Shown here one piece after another: positions 42,840 through 50,753 of a DNA stretch of 64,000 bases. Position 1 is the first letter of the stretch, and every line of letters starts with the position of its first letter. The notes under the pieces were generated by a model. That model ran no database searches. It was given only the letters and a program-made list of their open reading frames with translations, and was not told the DNA's origin. The translations under genes and the position numbers were made by a program. Source of the stretch: Streptomyces fungicidicus. Lineage in GTDB: Bacteria > Actinomycetota > Actinomycetes > Streptomycetales > Streptomycetaceae. The stretch covers positions 3,224,001-3,288,000 of the forward strand of contig NZ_CP023407.1 of the NCBI RefSeq assembly GCF_003665435.1. The letters are read 5' to 3'.

Positions 42840-44420
42840 TTGCCGCGGAAGCGGTGGCTCGCACGCGATGTACGTGAGCTCACGCGCGGTGCGCAGGAGC
42901 CAGGGAAGGGAACGCCGCTGACTGTCCACCACCTCAACCAGCTTCTGCTCGTCTGTTCGGTCGTCCTGCTCGTCGCCGTCGCAGCGGTCCGGATCTCCTC
43001 GCGCAGCGGGCTCCCCAGCCTGCTCGTCTACCTCGGCATCGGCATCGCCATGGGCCAGGACGGCATCGGCGGCATCCACTTCGACAACGCCGAACTGACC
43101 CAGGTCATCGGCTACGCGGCCCTGGTCGTGATCCTGGCCGAGGGCGGTCTGGGCACCAAGTGGTCGGAAGTGAGACCGGTGCTGCCCAGCGCCGCCGTGC
43201 TCGCGCTGGTCGGTGTCGCGGTCAGCGTCGGCGTCACCGCGTCCGCCGCGCACTTCCTGGTCGGCCTGGAATGGCGGCAGGCGCTCATCATCGGCGCGGT
43301 GGTGTCCTCGACCGACGCGGCGGCCGTCTTCTCGGTGCTGCGGAAAATACCCCTCCCGTCGCGGGTCACGGGCGCGCTGGAGGCCGAGTCCGGCTTCAAC
43401 GACGCACCCGTCGTCATCCTGGTCGTCGCCTTCTCCTCGGCCGGACCGGTCGAGCACTGGCAGGTCCTGGTCGGCGAGATAGCGCTGGAGCTGGCCATCG
43501 GCGCCGCCATCGGGCTCGCGGTCGGCTGGCTGGGCGCCTGGGGACTGCGGCACGTCGCGCTGCCCGCCTCCGGCCTCTACCCGATCGCCGTCATGGCCAT
43601 CGCCGTCGCCGCCTACGCCGTCGGCGCCATCGCCCACGGCAGCGGCTTCCTCGCCGTCTATCTCGCCTCGATGGTGCTGGGCAACGCCAAACTGCCGCAC
43701 TGGCCCGCCACCCGCGGCTTCGCCGAGGGGCTCGGCTGGATAGCCCAGATCGGCATGTTCGTCCTGCTCGGTCTGCTGGTCGCCCCGCACGAGCTGGGCG
43801 ACGACATCGTGCCCGCGCTGGTCATCGGGCTGGCGCTCACCATGCTGGCCCGTCCGCTGAGCGTCGTCCTGAGCCTGCTGCCGTTCCGGGTGCCCTGGCA
43901 GGAGCAGACGCTGATGTCATGGGCGGGACTGCGCGGCGCGGTGCCCATCATCCTGGCGACGATCCCCATGGTCCAGGGCGTCGACGGGAGCGAGGAGATC
44001 TTCAACATCGTCTTCGTGCTGGTCGTCGTCTACACCCTCATCCAGGGTCCGACACTGCCCTGGCTGGCCGGAAAGCTGCGCCTCGGCGGGGACACCGCCG
44101 CCGACCTCGGCATCGAGTCGGCGCCCCTGGAGCGGCTGCGCGGGCACCTGCTGTCGGTCGGCATCCCCGAGGGGTCGAGGATGCACGGCGTGGAGGTCGC
44201 CGAACTGCGGCTGCCGGCCGGAGCCGCCGTCACCCTCGTCGTACGCGACGGGACGTCCTTCGTGCCGTCGCCGGCGACGGTGCTGCGACGCGGCGACGAG
44301 CTGCTCGTCGTCGCCACGGACCCGGTGCGGGACGCCGCCGAGCGGCGGCTGCGCGCGGTCGGCCACGGCGGCAAGCTGGCCGGCTGGCTCGGCACCGACG
44401 GACCGGCGACCGGACGCTGA
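42840..44420 (+). CDS. Cation/proton antiporter (CPA1, NhaP2-like) with C-terminal TrkA-C domain
   Basis: About 500 aa or more. Twelve to thirteen helices run from LLLVCSVVLLVAVAAVRI, with GQDGIGGIHFDNAEL, the ion-site motif SSTDAAAVFSVL near 160 and GFNDAPVVILV near 185. The cytoplasmic C-terminus (from about 420) is a TrkA-C-like regulatory domain (HGVEVAELRLPAGAAVTLVV). This matches K+/H+ antiporters of the NhaP2/CvrA group. The start is unclear. TTG 42840 gives a 26-residue Arg-rich extension; a CTG at 42918 after GGGAAGGGAA gives LTVHHLNQLLL, which fits the family N-terminus better. Confidence 0.88.
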   Translation: MPRKRWLARDVRELTRGAQEPGKGTPLTVHHLNQLLLVCSVVLLVAVAAVRISSRSGLPSLLVYLGIGIAMGQDGIGGIHFDNAELTQVIGYAALVVILAEGGLGTKWSEVRPVLPSAAVLALVGVAVSVGVTASAAHFLVGLEWRQALIIGAVVSSTDAAAVFSVLRKIPLPSRVTGALEAESGFNDAPVVILVVAFSSAGPVEHWQVLVGEIALELAIGAAIGLAVGWLGAWGLRHVALPASGLYPIAVMAIAVAAYAVGAIAHGSGFLAVYLASMVLGNAKLPHWPATRGFAEGLGWIAQIGMFVLLGLLVAPHELGDDIVPALVIGLALTMLARPLSVVLSLLPFRVPWQEQTLMSWAGLRGAVPIILATIPMVQGVDGSEEIFNIVFVLVVVYTLIQGPTLPWLAGKLRLGGDTAADLGIESAPLERLRGHLLSVGIPEGSRMHGVEVAELRLPAGAAVTLVVRDGTSFVPSPATVLRRGDELLVVATDPVRDAAERRLRAVGHGGKLAGWLGTDGPATGR

Positions 44421-44639
44421 CCTGGTGCTCCTTCTCACAGGAACCCCCGCGAAAGATACCTGTACGATGCAAACGCACCCCAGATCGAACCAACTCTGCC
44501 TGACGCAGAGCTGGCGCGACCGTATGGCGGCCGGAACGCCCTGAGCTGTGGCCCCGGCATCTACCGCAGTCAGCGCAAGAGGACAGCTCTCGGCGCGCCC
44601 GCGCGGGCCGCGCTACCAGGTGGCGGAAAGGCACGGGCC
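44421..44639. other. Intergenic gap, 219 bp
   Basis: No gene recognised. It presumably carries the promoter of the MFS gene. No riboswitch or strong hairpin was noticed. Confidence 0.4.
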
Positions 44640-45929
44640 GTGGCATCCACGGTCACCCCGTCGAAGGACTCGGCGGCCGCCTCCCGGCCGGGATACGGCC
44701 GTCTGCTGCGCACCCCCGGCGCGTGGACGTTCCTGCTCCCCGGCTTCGCGGCACGCCAGCCCTTCGCGATGCTCACCATCTCCCTCGTGCTGCTGGTGCA
44801 GCACACCACCGGCTCGTACGGCGCGGCCGGCGCCGTCGCGGCCGTCACCGGCGTCTCCATGGCGCTGTTCGCGCCCTACGGCGGCCGGCTCGCCGACCGC
44901 TACGGACAGCGCGCCGTCCTCGTTCCCGGCGTACTGCTGCACACGGCTTCCGGGCTGGCCCTCACCGCGCTGGCGCTGACCGGCGCGCCCCTGTGGGCGC
45001 TGTTCGTGGCCGCCGTGCCGACGGGCGCCTCGGTGCCGCAGATCGGGCCCATGGTGCGGGCCCGCTGGGGCGTCACCCTCAAGGGCTCCCCGCTGATGAC
45101 CACGGCGGCTGCCTTCGAGTCGGTCACCGACGAGTTCACCTTCGTCGTCGGGCCGCTCCTCGCCACGGCGCTGTGCACGGCCGTCGACCCGGCCGCGGGC
45201 CTGATCACCGAGGCCGCGCTCACCCTGGTCGGCGGTCTGCTGTTCGCCGCCCGGAAGGGCACCCAGCCCGAGGTCGCCGCCCGCGACGGCCGCGCGCGCG
45301 TGGAGCACGTCTCCGCGCTGCGGGTGCCCGGGGTGCGCGTGCTGATCGTGACCTTCCTGGGCATCGGTTCCGTCTTCGGCGGCATGCAGGTCTCGCTGGC
45401 CGCGTTCAGCGAGTCGATCGGCAACCCCGGCCTGAACGGCGTCCTCTACGGCGTCTTCGCCGCGGGCAACATGCTGTCCGGCGTCGTCTGCGGCGCGATC
45501 GCCTGGAAGAAGGCCCCGCAGCGGCGCCTGGTGATCGGCTACGCGGCGCTCGCGCTGACCGCCTCCGCCCTGTGGACCACTCACTCGGCGCTGTCGCTGG
45601 CCGGGATCGGCCTCCTGGTCGGCATGTGCATCGCACCGGCCCTGATCACCGGCTACACCCTGGTGGAGAGCCTGGTCCCGGCGGGCGCCCGCACGGAGGC
45701 CTTCACCTGGCTGACCGGCGCCGTCGCGCTCGGCCAGGCAGTCGCCGTCACGGCCGCCGGACAGCTGGAGGACCGCCTCTGGGACGGCGCCGGATTCCTG
45801 GTGCCGATGGCCGGCACGGTGCTCGCGCTCATGACGCTGCTGGCGCAGCGGTCGCGGCTGGTTCCGGCCCCGCGCGGGCGCACGGTGGCACGTGGCGTGG
45901 GTCACCGCGAGCCCGTCGCAGTGGACTGA
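44640..45929 (+). CDS. MFS transporter
   Basis: A 429-aa twelve-helix MFS permease. The first helix region is FLLPGFAARQPFAMLTISLV, and the family loop motif is YGGRLADRYGQRAVLVPG near 82 (GxLADRxGxR). A central cytoplasmic loop with basic residues (RKGTQPEVAARDGRARVEHV) follows helix 6. The second half has MLSGVVCGAIAWKKAPQRR. GTG 44640. It resembles sugar-efflux or drug-export clades; the substrate is unknown. The 3' end overlaps the promoter of the fmdB gene. Confidence 0.9.
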   Translation: MASTVTPSKDSAAASRPGYGRLLRTPGAWTFLLPGFAARQPFAMLTISLVLLVQHTTGSYGAAGAVAAVTGVSMALFAPYGGRLADRYGQRAVLVPGVLLHTASGLALTALALTGAPLWALFVAAVPTGASVPQIGPMVRARWGVTLKGSPLMTTAAAFESVTDEFTFVVGPLLATALCTAVDPAAGLITEAALTLVGGLLFAARKGTQPEVAARDGRARVEHVSALRVPGVRVLIVTFLGIGSVFGGMQVSLAAFSESIGNPGLNGVLYGVFAAGNMLSGVVCGAIAWKKAPQRRLVIGYAALALTASALWTTHSALSLAGIGLLVGMCIAPALITGYTLVESLVPAGARTEAFTWLTGAVALGQAVAVTAAGQLEDRLWDGAGFLVPMAGTVLALMTLLAQRSRLVPAPRGRTVARGVGHREPVAVD

Positions 45930-45959
45930 ATCCCGGGAATGCGTCACTATGGACCGTCG

Positions 45960-45986
45960 TTAGCACTCATCGAGTGAGAGTGCCAG
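45960..45986 (+). promoter_or_regulatory. CIRCE element (HrcA operator) upstream of fmdB-type gene
   Basis: TTAGCACTC-N9-GAGTGCCAG. The left arm is identical to the CIRCE consensus and the right arm matches 7 of 9 positions of GAGTGCTAA, with the canonical 9-base spacer. It overlaps the AGGAGG ribosome-binding site of the next gene. A plausible promoter (TGGACT at 45922-45927, 17-bp spacer, CACTAT at 45945-45950) would place the start of transcription at its left edge. Confidence 0.75.
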
Positions 45987-45997
45987 GAGGAAGACTA

Positions 45998-46327
45998 GTG
46001 CCGACCTACCAGTACCAGTGCACCGAGTGCGGCGAGGGCCTCGAGGCGGTGCAGAAGTTCACCGACGACGCCCTGACCGAGTGCCCCAACTGCCAGGGCC
46101 GCCTGAAGAAGGTGTTCTCGGCGGTCGGCATCGTCTTCAAGGGCTCCGGTTTCTACCGCAACGACAGCCGCGGCTCCTCGTCGAGCAGCTCCCCGGCGTC
46201 GAAGCCGTCGGGCGCCTCGTCGTCGACGTCCTCCGCGGCCTCCTCGACGTCTTCCGCTTCGTCGTCCTCCTCCTCGAGCTCCGGTTCGGGCTCGAGCTCG
46301 TCGGCCGGTTCCACCACCGCCGCGTAG
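45998..46327 (+). CDS. FmdB-family zinc-ribbon protein with Ser-rich tail
   Basis: A 109-aa protein. The FmdB domain covers residues 1-50: VPTYQYQCTECGEGLEAVQK, with CTEC and CPNC zinc knuckles, and KKVFSAVGIVFKGSGFYRND, the family end motif. The remaining 55 residues are almost all Ser with some Ala, Thr and Gly, i.e. disordered. GTG 45998 behind AGGAGG. The gene is preceded by a CIRCE element, so it is predicted to be heat-induced under HrcA control together with the groES/groEL regulon. FmdB function is unknown; it was first tied to formamidase/amidase regulation. Confidence 0.9.
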   Translation: MPTYQYQCTECGEGLEAVQKFTDDALTECPNCQGRLKKVFSAVGIVFKGSGFYRNDSRGSSSSSSPASKPSGASSSTSSAASSTSSASSSSSSSSGSGSSSSAGSTTAA

Positions 46328-46345
46328 GACCGCTCTTCCCCGGAA

Positions 46346-46369
46346 CCCCGTCGTCCGCCGACGACGGGG
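46346..46369 (+). terminator. Terminator after fmdB-type gene
   Basis: A perfect 10-bp stem (CCCCGTCGTC with GACGACGGGG) with a 4-base loop, followed by TCTTCGGCGTTT. It separates the fmdB-type gene from mtnP. Confidence 0.85.
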
Positions 46370-46404
46370 TCTTCGGCGTTTCCGGGGGCCGTTAGGGTGC
46401 GGGC

Positions 46405-47247
46405 ATGGCGAACAAGGCGAACGCCCGGATCGGCGTGATCGGCGGCTCCGGTTTCTACTCCTTCCTCGACGACGTGACCGAGGTGCAGGTGGACACCCCG
46501 TACGGGGCGCCGAGCGACTCCCTGTTCCTCGGCGAGGTGGCCGGCCGGCGGGTCGCCTTCCTTCCCCGGCACGGGCGCGGCCACCATCTGCCGCCGCACC
46601 GGATCAACTACCGGGCCAACCTCTGGGCGCTCCGCTCGGTCGGGGTGCGCCAGGTCCTCGGTCCCTGCGCGGTCGGCGGTCTGCGGCCCGAGTACGGGCC
46701 GGGCACGCTGCTGGTGCCGGACCAGCTGGTGGACCGTACGAAGTCCCGGACGGGCACCTACTTCGACGGGCTGCCGCTGCCCGACGGCACGGTGCCGAAC
46801 GTGGTCCATGTGTCCCTGGCCGACCCCTACTGCCCCACCGGACGGGCCGCGGCGCTGAAGGCGGCCCGCGGCCGGCACTGGGAGCCGGTGGACGGCGGCA
46901 CGCTGGCGGTGGTCGAGGGGCCCCGCTTCTCCACCCGCGCCGAATCGTTGTGGCACCGGGCGCAGGGCTGGTCGGTGGTGGGCATGACCGGCCACCCCGA
47001 GGCGGCGCTCGCCCGTGAACTGGAGCTCTGCTACACCTCCCTCACCCTGGTCACCGACCTGGACGCCGGCGCCGAGACCGGTGAGGGCGTCTCCCACGAC
47101 GAGGTGCTGCGGGTGTTCGCCGCCAACGTGGACCGGCTGCGGGGCGTGCTCTTCGACACGGTGGCGGCGCTGCCGGAGACGGAGGCACGGGACTGTCCGT
47201 GCACCTCGGCGCTGGGCGGCATGGACCCGGGATTCGCGCTGCCGTAA
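46405..47247 (+). CDS. mtnP: S-methyl-5'-thioadenosine phosphorylase
   Basis: PNP-superfamily phosphorylase that splits methylthioadenosine from polyamine and SAM metabolism. The 280-aa protein has the phosphate site RIGVIGGSGFYSFLDD near 8 and PRHGRGHHLPPHRINYRANL near 52. GPCAVGGLRPEYGPGTLLVPD follows near 88, and the substrate region EGPRFSTRAESLW and VVGMTGHPEAALARELELCY near 172-205. MTAP-type enzymes carry the same TGxPE motif (here TGHPE). Related purine nucleoside phosphorylases cannot be excluded. Confidence 0.9.
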   Translation: MANKANARIGVIGGSGFYSFLDDVTEVQVDTPYGAPSDSLFLGEVAGRRVAFLPRHGRGHHLPPHRINYRANLWALRSVGVRQVLGPCAVGGLRPEYGPGTLLVPDQLVDRTKSRTGTYFDGLPLPDGTVPNVVHVSLADPYCPTGRAAALKAARGRHWEPVDGGTLAVVEGPRFSTRAESLWHRAQGWSVVGMTGHPEAALARELELCYTSLTLVTDLDAGAETGEGVSHDEVLRVFAANVDRLRGVLFDTVAALPETEARDCPCTSALGGMDPGFALP

Positions 47248-47249
47248 CG

Positions 47250-47282
47250 GCTCACGGGCTGCTCACGGGCTGCTCACGGGGC
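47250..47282 (+). repeat. Three tandem 11-bp repeats
   Basis: GCTCACGGGCT occurs twice in tandem, followed by a third unit GCTCACGGGGC, starting three bases after the mtnP stop. The 11-bp period and the TCAC core resemble PhoP-box direct-repeat units of Streptomyces, though the match to that consensus is only partial. It lies 130 bp upstream of the SAF-domain gene. Confidence 0.6.
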
Positions 47283-47413
47283 GGCGGAACTGCCCGTTCG
47301 GGTGGGGTGGTTGTCCACAGGTCCGGGGTGGATGCACAGGGCCCGGCGGGCCGCCGCGGAAGGCCTCATCGTGGGATCCGCAAGCCGGTCCCTCGTCGCA
47401 GGTGGTGATCCCC

Positions 47414-47998
47414 GTGTCCCGTCCTCCCTCTCCTCCCGCCCCCTCCCCCGTCGTCCCGCGCCCGCCCGGCGCGGACGTCCCTCCGCCGTGCGAGGTGCCG
47501 CACTTCGCGCCGGTGCGGGTGCGTGGCGGCCTGCCGCTGCCGGGCCGGCTCGTCCGGCACCGGAGGCGGGCCGTGGCGGTGGGCCTCGCGGTCACGGCGG
47601 CGGCGCTCGTGGCGGCGGGCCCACGGGAAGCGGACGGGGCCCGCGGCCGTCCCGGGGGCTCTCCGGCGGCCAGGACGGCGCCTGCGGCCCCCGGTGATCC
47701 TCCCCCACGGCCCCGGCAGGCGGGCGCGACCGTCGCGGCGCCGGTGCGGATCGCCGACGCGGCGGCGGTGCGGCTGCTGCGTCCCGGCGACCGGGTGGAC
47801 GTGATCGCCGCCGGGGAGGCGGTCTCCGGGGGCGGGGCCCGGGTGGTCGCGCGCGGGGCACGGGTGACCGAGGTGCCGGAACCGGTGGACGGCGCCGGCG
47901 ACGAGGGCGCTCTGGTGGTGCTGTCGGTACCGCGCGCCACCGCCGCGGACCTCGCGGGCGCGGGCGCCTCGGCGCGGCTGGCCGTGACCCTGTGGTGA
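47414..47998 (+). CDS. SAF-domain protein (CpaB/RcpC-like)
   Basis: A 194-aa protein. The proline-rich cytoplasmic N-terminus (VSRPPSPPAPSPVV) is followed by LVRHRRRAVAVGLAVTAAALVAAG, a basic-flanked membrane segment near 55-75. An extracytoplasmic SAF-like fold follows (VRIADAAAVRLLRPGDRVDVIA near 110, VPRATAADLAGAGASARLAVTL at the end). In flp/tad systems CpaB/RcpC have this fold, but no pilus genes are adjacent. GTG 47414 is preceded by GGTGGTGATC. It is followed by mscL. Function unknown. Confidence 0.8.
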   Translation: MSRPPSPPAPSPVVPRPPGADVPPPCEVPHFAPVRVRGGLPLPGRLVRHRRRAVAVGLAVTAAALVAAGPREADGARGRPGGSPAARTAPAAPGDPPPRPRQAGATVAAPVRIADAAAVRLLRPGDRVDVIAAGEAVSGGGARVVARGARVTEVPEPVDGAGDEGALVVLSVPRATAADLAGAGASARLAVTLW

Positions 47999-48140
47999 AC
48001 GGCGCCCCGCCGGCGCGCATCCTCGGCACGGCGGGCGGCTGCCCCCCCCCCGGGGCTCGATTGGACACACCGGCATACGGGTGACGTAGGTTGCGGAGCG
48101 TTTTCTTCCGCAGGCTGTGCACAAGGAATGAGGGCTCGAA

Positions 48141-48611
48141 GTGAGCGACCAGGAGAAGACGAGCGTGCTGCAGGGCTTCAAGGCCTTCCTGATGCGCGGG
48201 AACGTCGTCGATCTGGCTGTCGCGGTGGTCATCGGCGCGGCCTTCACGAACATCGTCAACGCGGTCGTGAAGGGTGTCATCAATCCGCTGGTGGGAGCCT
48301 TCGGCACGCAGAACCTGGACAGCTACAGCTCGTGTCTGAAGGCCCCCTGCGAGGGCACCGGCGACGACGCGACCGGCATCACGATCATGTGGGGCTCGGT
48401 CCTCGGCGCGACGCTGCAGTTCGTCATCACCGCGGCGGTCGTCTACTTCCTGATGGTGTTGCCGATGGCGAAGTACCTGGCCCGGGTGGAGGCCCGCCGG
48501 AAGGCGAAGGAGAGCACGCAGGAGGTCATCGAGATCACCGAGCTGGAAGTGCTCAAGGAGATCCGCGACACCCTCGTCGCCCAGCGCGGCCAGGGCCCGG
48601 GCGAGCGCTAG
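48141..48611 (+). CDS. mscL: Large-conductance mechanosensitive channel
   Basis: MscL releases solutes on hypo-osmotic shock. It is 156 aa. The first helix FLMRGNVVDLAVAVVIGAAF (residues 13-32) holds the gate, and the second helix is LQFVITAAVVYFLMVLPM. The periplasmic loop is long, with cysteines in SYSSCLKAPCEGTGDD that could form a disulfide. A C-terminal charged bundle (ARVEARRKAKESTQEV) extends further than in E. coli. GTG 48141, weak ribosome-binding site. The stop abuts the stop of the small gene on the other strand. Confidence 0.95.
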   Translation: MSDQEKTSVLQGFKAFLMRGNVVDLAVAVVIGAAFTNIVNAVVKGVINPLVGAFGTQNLDSYSSCLKAPCEGTGDDATGITIMWGSVLGATLQFVITAAVVYFLMVLPMAKYLARVEARRKAKESTQEVIEITELEVLKEIRDTLVAQRGQGPGER

Positions 48612-48788
48612 TCAGATGTGGTGGGGCGGCTTCTCGTCCAGGAAGCGCTTCAGATCGGACGCGCTGTCGCCGGACGGGCGCTCGCCCCATCCGCGGTCGG
48701 TGTCGTCCGAGGACTGCTGGTCCAGCGGGTCGTCGAAGACCAGCGCCGGCTTCGGCTCACGCGGCCGGGGATCGGGGGCGGTGCTCAT
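48612..48788 (-). CDS. Small acidic/basic hydrophilic protein of unknown function
   Basis: A 58-aa product, MSTAPDPRPREPKPALVFDD at the start, then DPLDQQSSDDTDRGWGE and SASDLKRFLDEKPPHHI at the end. No hydrophobic helix or cysteine is present. The conserved look of the C-terminal LKRFLDEKPPHH suggests a short binding motif. ATG 48788. It is divergent from the P1 peptidase, with 43 bp between starts, and tail-to-tail with mscL without any gap. Confidence 0.75.
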   Translation of the reverse strand: MSTAPDPRPREPKPALVFDDPLDQQSSDDTDRGWGERPSGDSASDLKRFLDEKPPHHI

Positions 48789-48831
48789 ACGTCCAGAGTA
48801 CGGCCGCGCCCGACCGGGCATGACTGGCCGC

Positions 48832-49857
48832 ATGACAGCTGACGCTCTGACGGATGTGGCCGGTGTGCGCGTGGGGCATGCGACACGTGCCGGTGCCGGG
48901 TGGCTCACGGGCACCACGGTGGTGCTCGCGCCCGAGGGCGGGGCCGTGGCCGCGGTGGACGTGCGCGGCGGCGGCCCCGGCACCAAGGAGACCGACGCGC
49001 TCGATCCGCGCAACGTGGTGCAGAGGATCGACGCGATCGTGCTGACCGGGGGCAGCGCGTACGGGCTCGACGCGGCGTCCGGGGTGATGGCCTGGCTGGA
49101 GGAGCGGGGCCGCGGGGTGCGCGTCGGTCCGGACCCCGCGCATGTGGTGCCGGTGGTGCCGGCGGCGTGTGTCTTCGACCTGGGCCGGGGCGGCGACTTC
49201 CGGGCCCGGCCGGACGCGGCCACCGGCCGGGCCGCGGTCGAGGCGGCGGCGCGTGAGCCGGGCGGGCCGGTGCCGCAGGGGTGTGTGGGCGCCGGCACGG
49301 GGGCCGTGGTCGGACAGCTGAAGGGCGGCGTCGGCACGGCGAGCACGGTGCTGGACTCGGGCGTCACGGTGGCCGCGCTGGTGGTGGCCAACGCGGCGGG
49401 GTCGGCGGTGGATCCGGAAACGGGGGTGCTGTACGGGGAGTTGTTCGGGGGCCGGGTGCGCTACCCGGAGCCGGAGGTGCACGAGGCCGCGCTGCGCCGG
49501 CTCGCGGAGGTCGCCGCGCGCCACGCCGCTCCCCCGCTGAACACCACGCTGGCGGTGGTCGCCACGGACGCCGCCCTGTCCAGGGCACAGGCGCAGAAAC
49601 TGGCCGGCACCGCACACGACGGCATCGCGCGGGCGGTGCGGCCGGTGCATCTGCTGAGCGACGGCGACACGGTCTTCACCCTGGCCACGGGCGCCCGCCC
49701 GCTCGACCCGGCGGACCCCCTCGCCCTCAACGAGGTCCTGGCGGCGGGCGCGGACACGGTGACCCGCGCGATCGTCCGCGCGCTGCGCTCCGCCGCCCCG
49801 ACGGACGGACCGGGTGGATCGTGGCCGTCGTACGGGGAGTTGTACGGCGAGCGCTGA
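48832..49857 (+). CDS. P1 family (DmpA-type) aminopeptidase/hydrolase
   Basis: A 341-aa P1/DmpA family self-processing hydrolase of the Ntn-like fold. The N-terminal LTDVAGVRVGHATRAGAGWL is typical. GGGPGTKETDALDP and LTGGSAYGLDAASGV (near 75) are conserved loops, and the autocleavage-nucleophile region is PLNTTLAVVATDAAL near 230, with the second N/T pair of the family. No signal peptide is present. ATG 48832 (MTADALTDVAG) fits better than ATG 48820. Substrate unknown: the family includes beta-peptidyl aminopeptidases and L-aminopeptidases. Confidence 0.88.
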   Translation: MTADALTDVAGVRVGHATRAGAGWLTGTTVVLAPEGGAVAAVDVRGGGPGTKETDALDPRNVVQRIDAIVLTGGSAYGLDAASGVMAWLEERGRGVRVGPDPAHVVPVVPAACVFDLGRGGDFRARPDAATGRAAVEAAAREPGGPVPQGCVGAGTGAVVGQLKGGVGTASTVLDSGVTVAALVVANAAGSAVDPETGVLYGELFGGRVRYPEPEVHEAALRRLAEVAARHAAPPLNTTLAVVATDAALSRAQAQKLAGTAHDGIARAVRPVHLLSDGDTVFTLATGARPLDPADPLALNEVLAAGADTVTRAIVRALRSAAPTDGPGGSWPSYGELYGER

Positions 49858-49998
49858 CGACGGCCCTACCGCCGGGAACTTGTCGCGCGGCCCGCGCGTT
49901 TTCCAGCCACACGTTTTCTCGGTTCCTGGACATGACGTCCGACCGAGGGGCTACGGTATGCACCCACAAGGTGACATGCAGCAACGCCGGGAGAAACC

Positions 49999-50745
49999 TT
50001 GAGCGTTCCGTACGAGACGGCAGCGTACGAATCACCCGACTCGCCCGAGTCTCCGGAGGAGCACCTCGCGCGCCTCCTCGGCCGCGCCCTGAACTCCTTC
50101 GAGTTGCCGGACGAGACGCTCCGGCGGCTGGACTGCGCGCTGGCGCACGACGGTTCGCTGCACTCCGCCCACCACAGCGCGGGGCTGCACCGGGAGACGT
50201 ACCGGCACACCTGGCTGCTCGCCGACGGTTCGGCGCTGACGCTCTGGGAGCTGGTGCACAACACCGCGCCGGGAGCCGAGCCGCAGCACGAGGTGTACGT
50301 GGACGAGGAGGAGCTGCGCACGGCGACCTCCCGGCTGCCGTTCCCGCCGGACGCTCCGGACTTCGAACTGCCGGTGACGGTGCAGCTGTCCGCGCCCCCG
50401 GCGTTGCGGCAGGTGTATGTGCCGGACCGGTCCGCGGACCACGGGCGCCGCTTACTGCGCCGGGCGGAGAACGCGGACCGGCCCGGCGCGGAGACGGCCG
50501 CGCTGCTGGCGACGGCGCGCGCGCACCGGATCACGCAGGCGTTCGGCCGCCCGTCCCGCGCGGGGCGTCCGGGCCAGTGCTTCTCGCTCTACGAGCACGC
50601 GTTCCTGCTGGGCGACGGCGCGGAGTTGTCCCTGTGGGAGGTCGAGCACACGGTGACGCCGGACGGGCGGCACATGTGCGAGGTGTACGTCAGTGAGGAC
50701 GCGGCACGGGACGCGATGGAGCGCCGGGCGGCACAGGTCTCCTGA
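49999..50745 (+). CDS. DUF6227 family protein with a TTA codon
   Basis: A 248-aa Streptomyces-specific protein. Two similar halves show an internal repeat: LHRETYRHTWLLADGSALTLWELVH (near 62) and FSLYEHAFLLGDGAELSLWEVEH (near 195), each followed by EVYVDEE or EVYVSED. No catalytic motif or membrane segment is visible. TTG 49999 behind GGGAG. Codon 152 (50452-50454) is TTA, the only in-frame TTA I found in any gene here. Translation should therefore depend on the bldA tRNA and on developmental stage. Function unknown. Confidence 0.85.
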   Translation: MSVPYETAAYESPDSPESPEEHLARLLGRALNSFELPDETLRRLDCALAHDGSLHSAHHSAGLHRETYRHTWLLADGSALTLWELVHNTAPGAEPQHEVYVDEEELRTATSRLPFPPDAPDFELPVTVQLSAPPALRQVYVPDRSADHGRRLLRRAENADRPGAETAALLATARAHRITQAFGRPSRAGRPGQCFSLYEHAFLLGDGAELSLWEVEHTVTPDGRHMCEVYVSEDAARDAMERRAAQVS

Positions 50746-50753
50746 CGCGAGGG

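Noticed and set aside
44421..44639. Possible riboswitch or RNA gene before the MFS gene
   Set aside because: No conserved box or strong stem-loop was found by eye.
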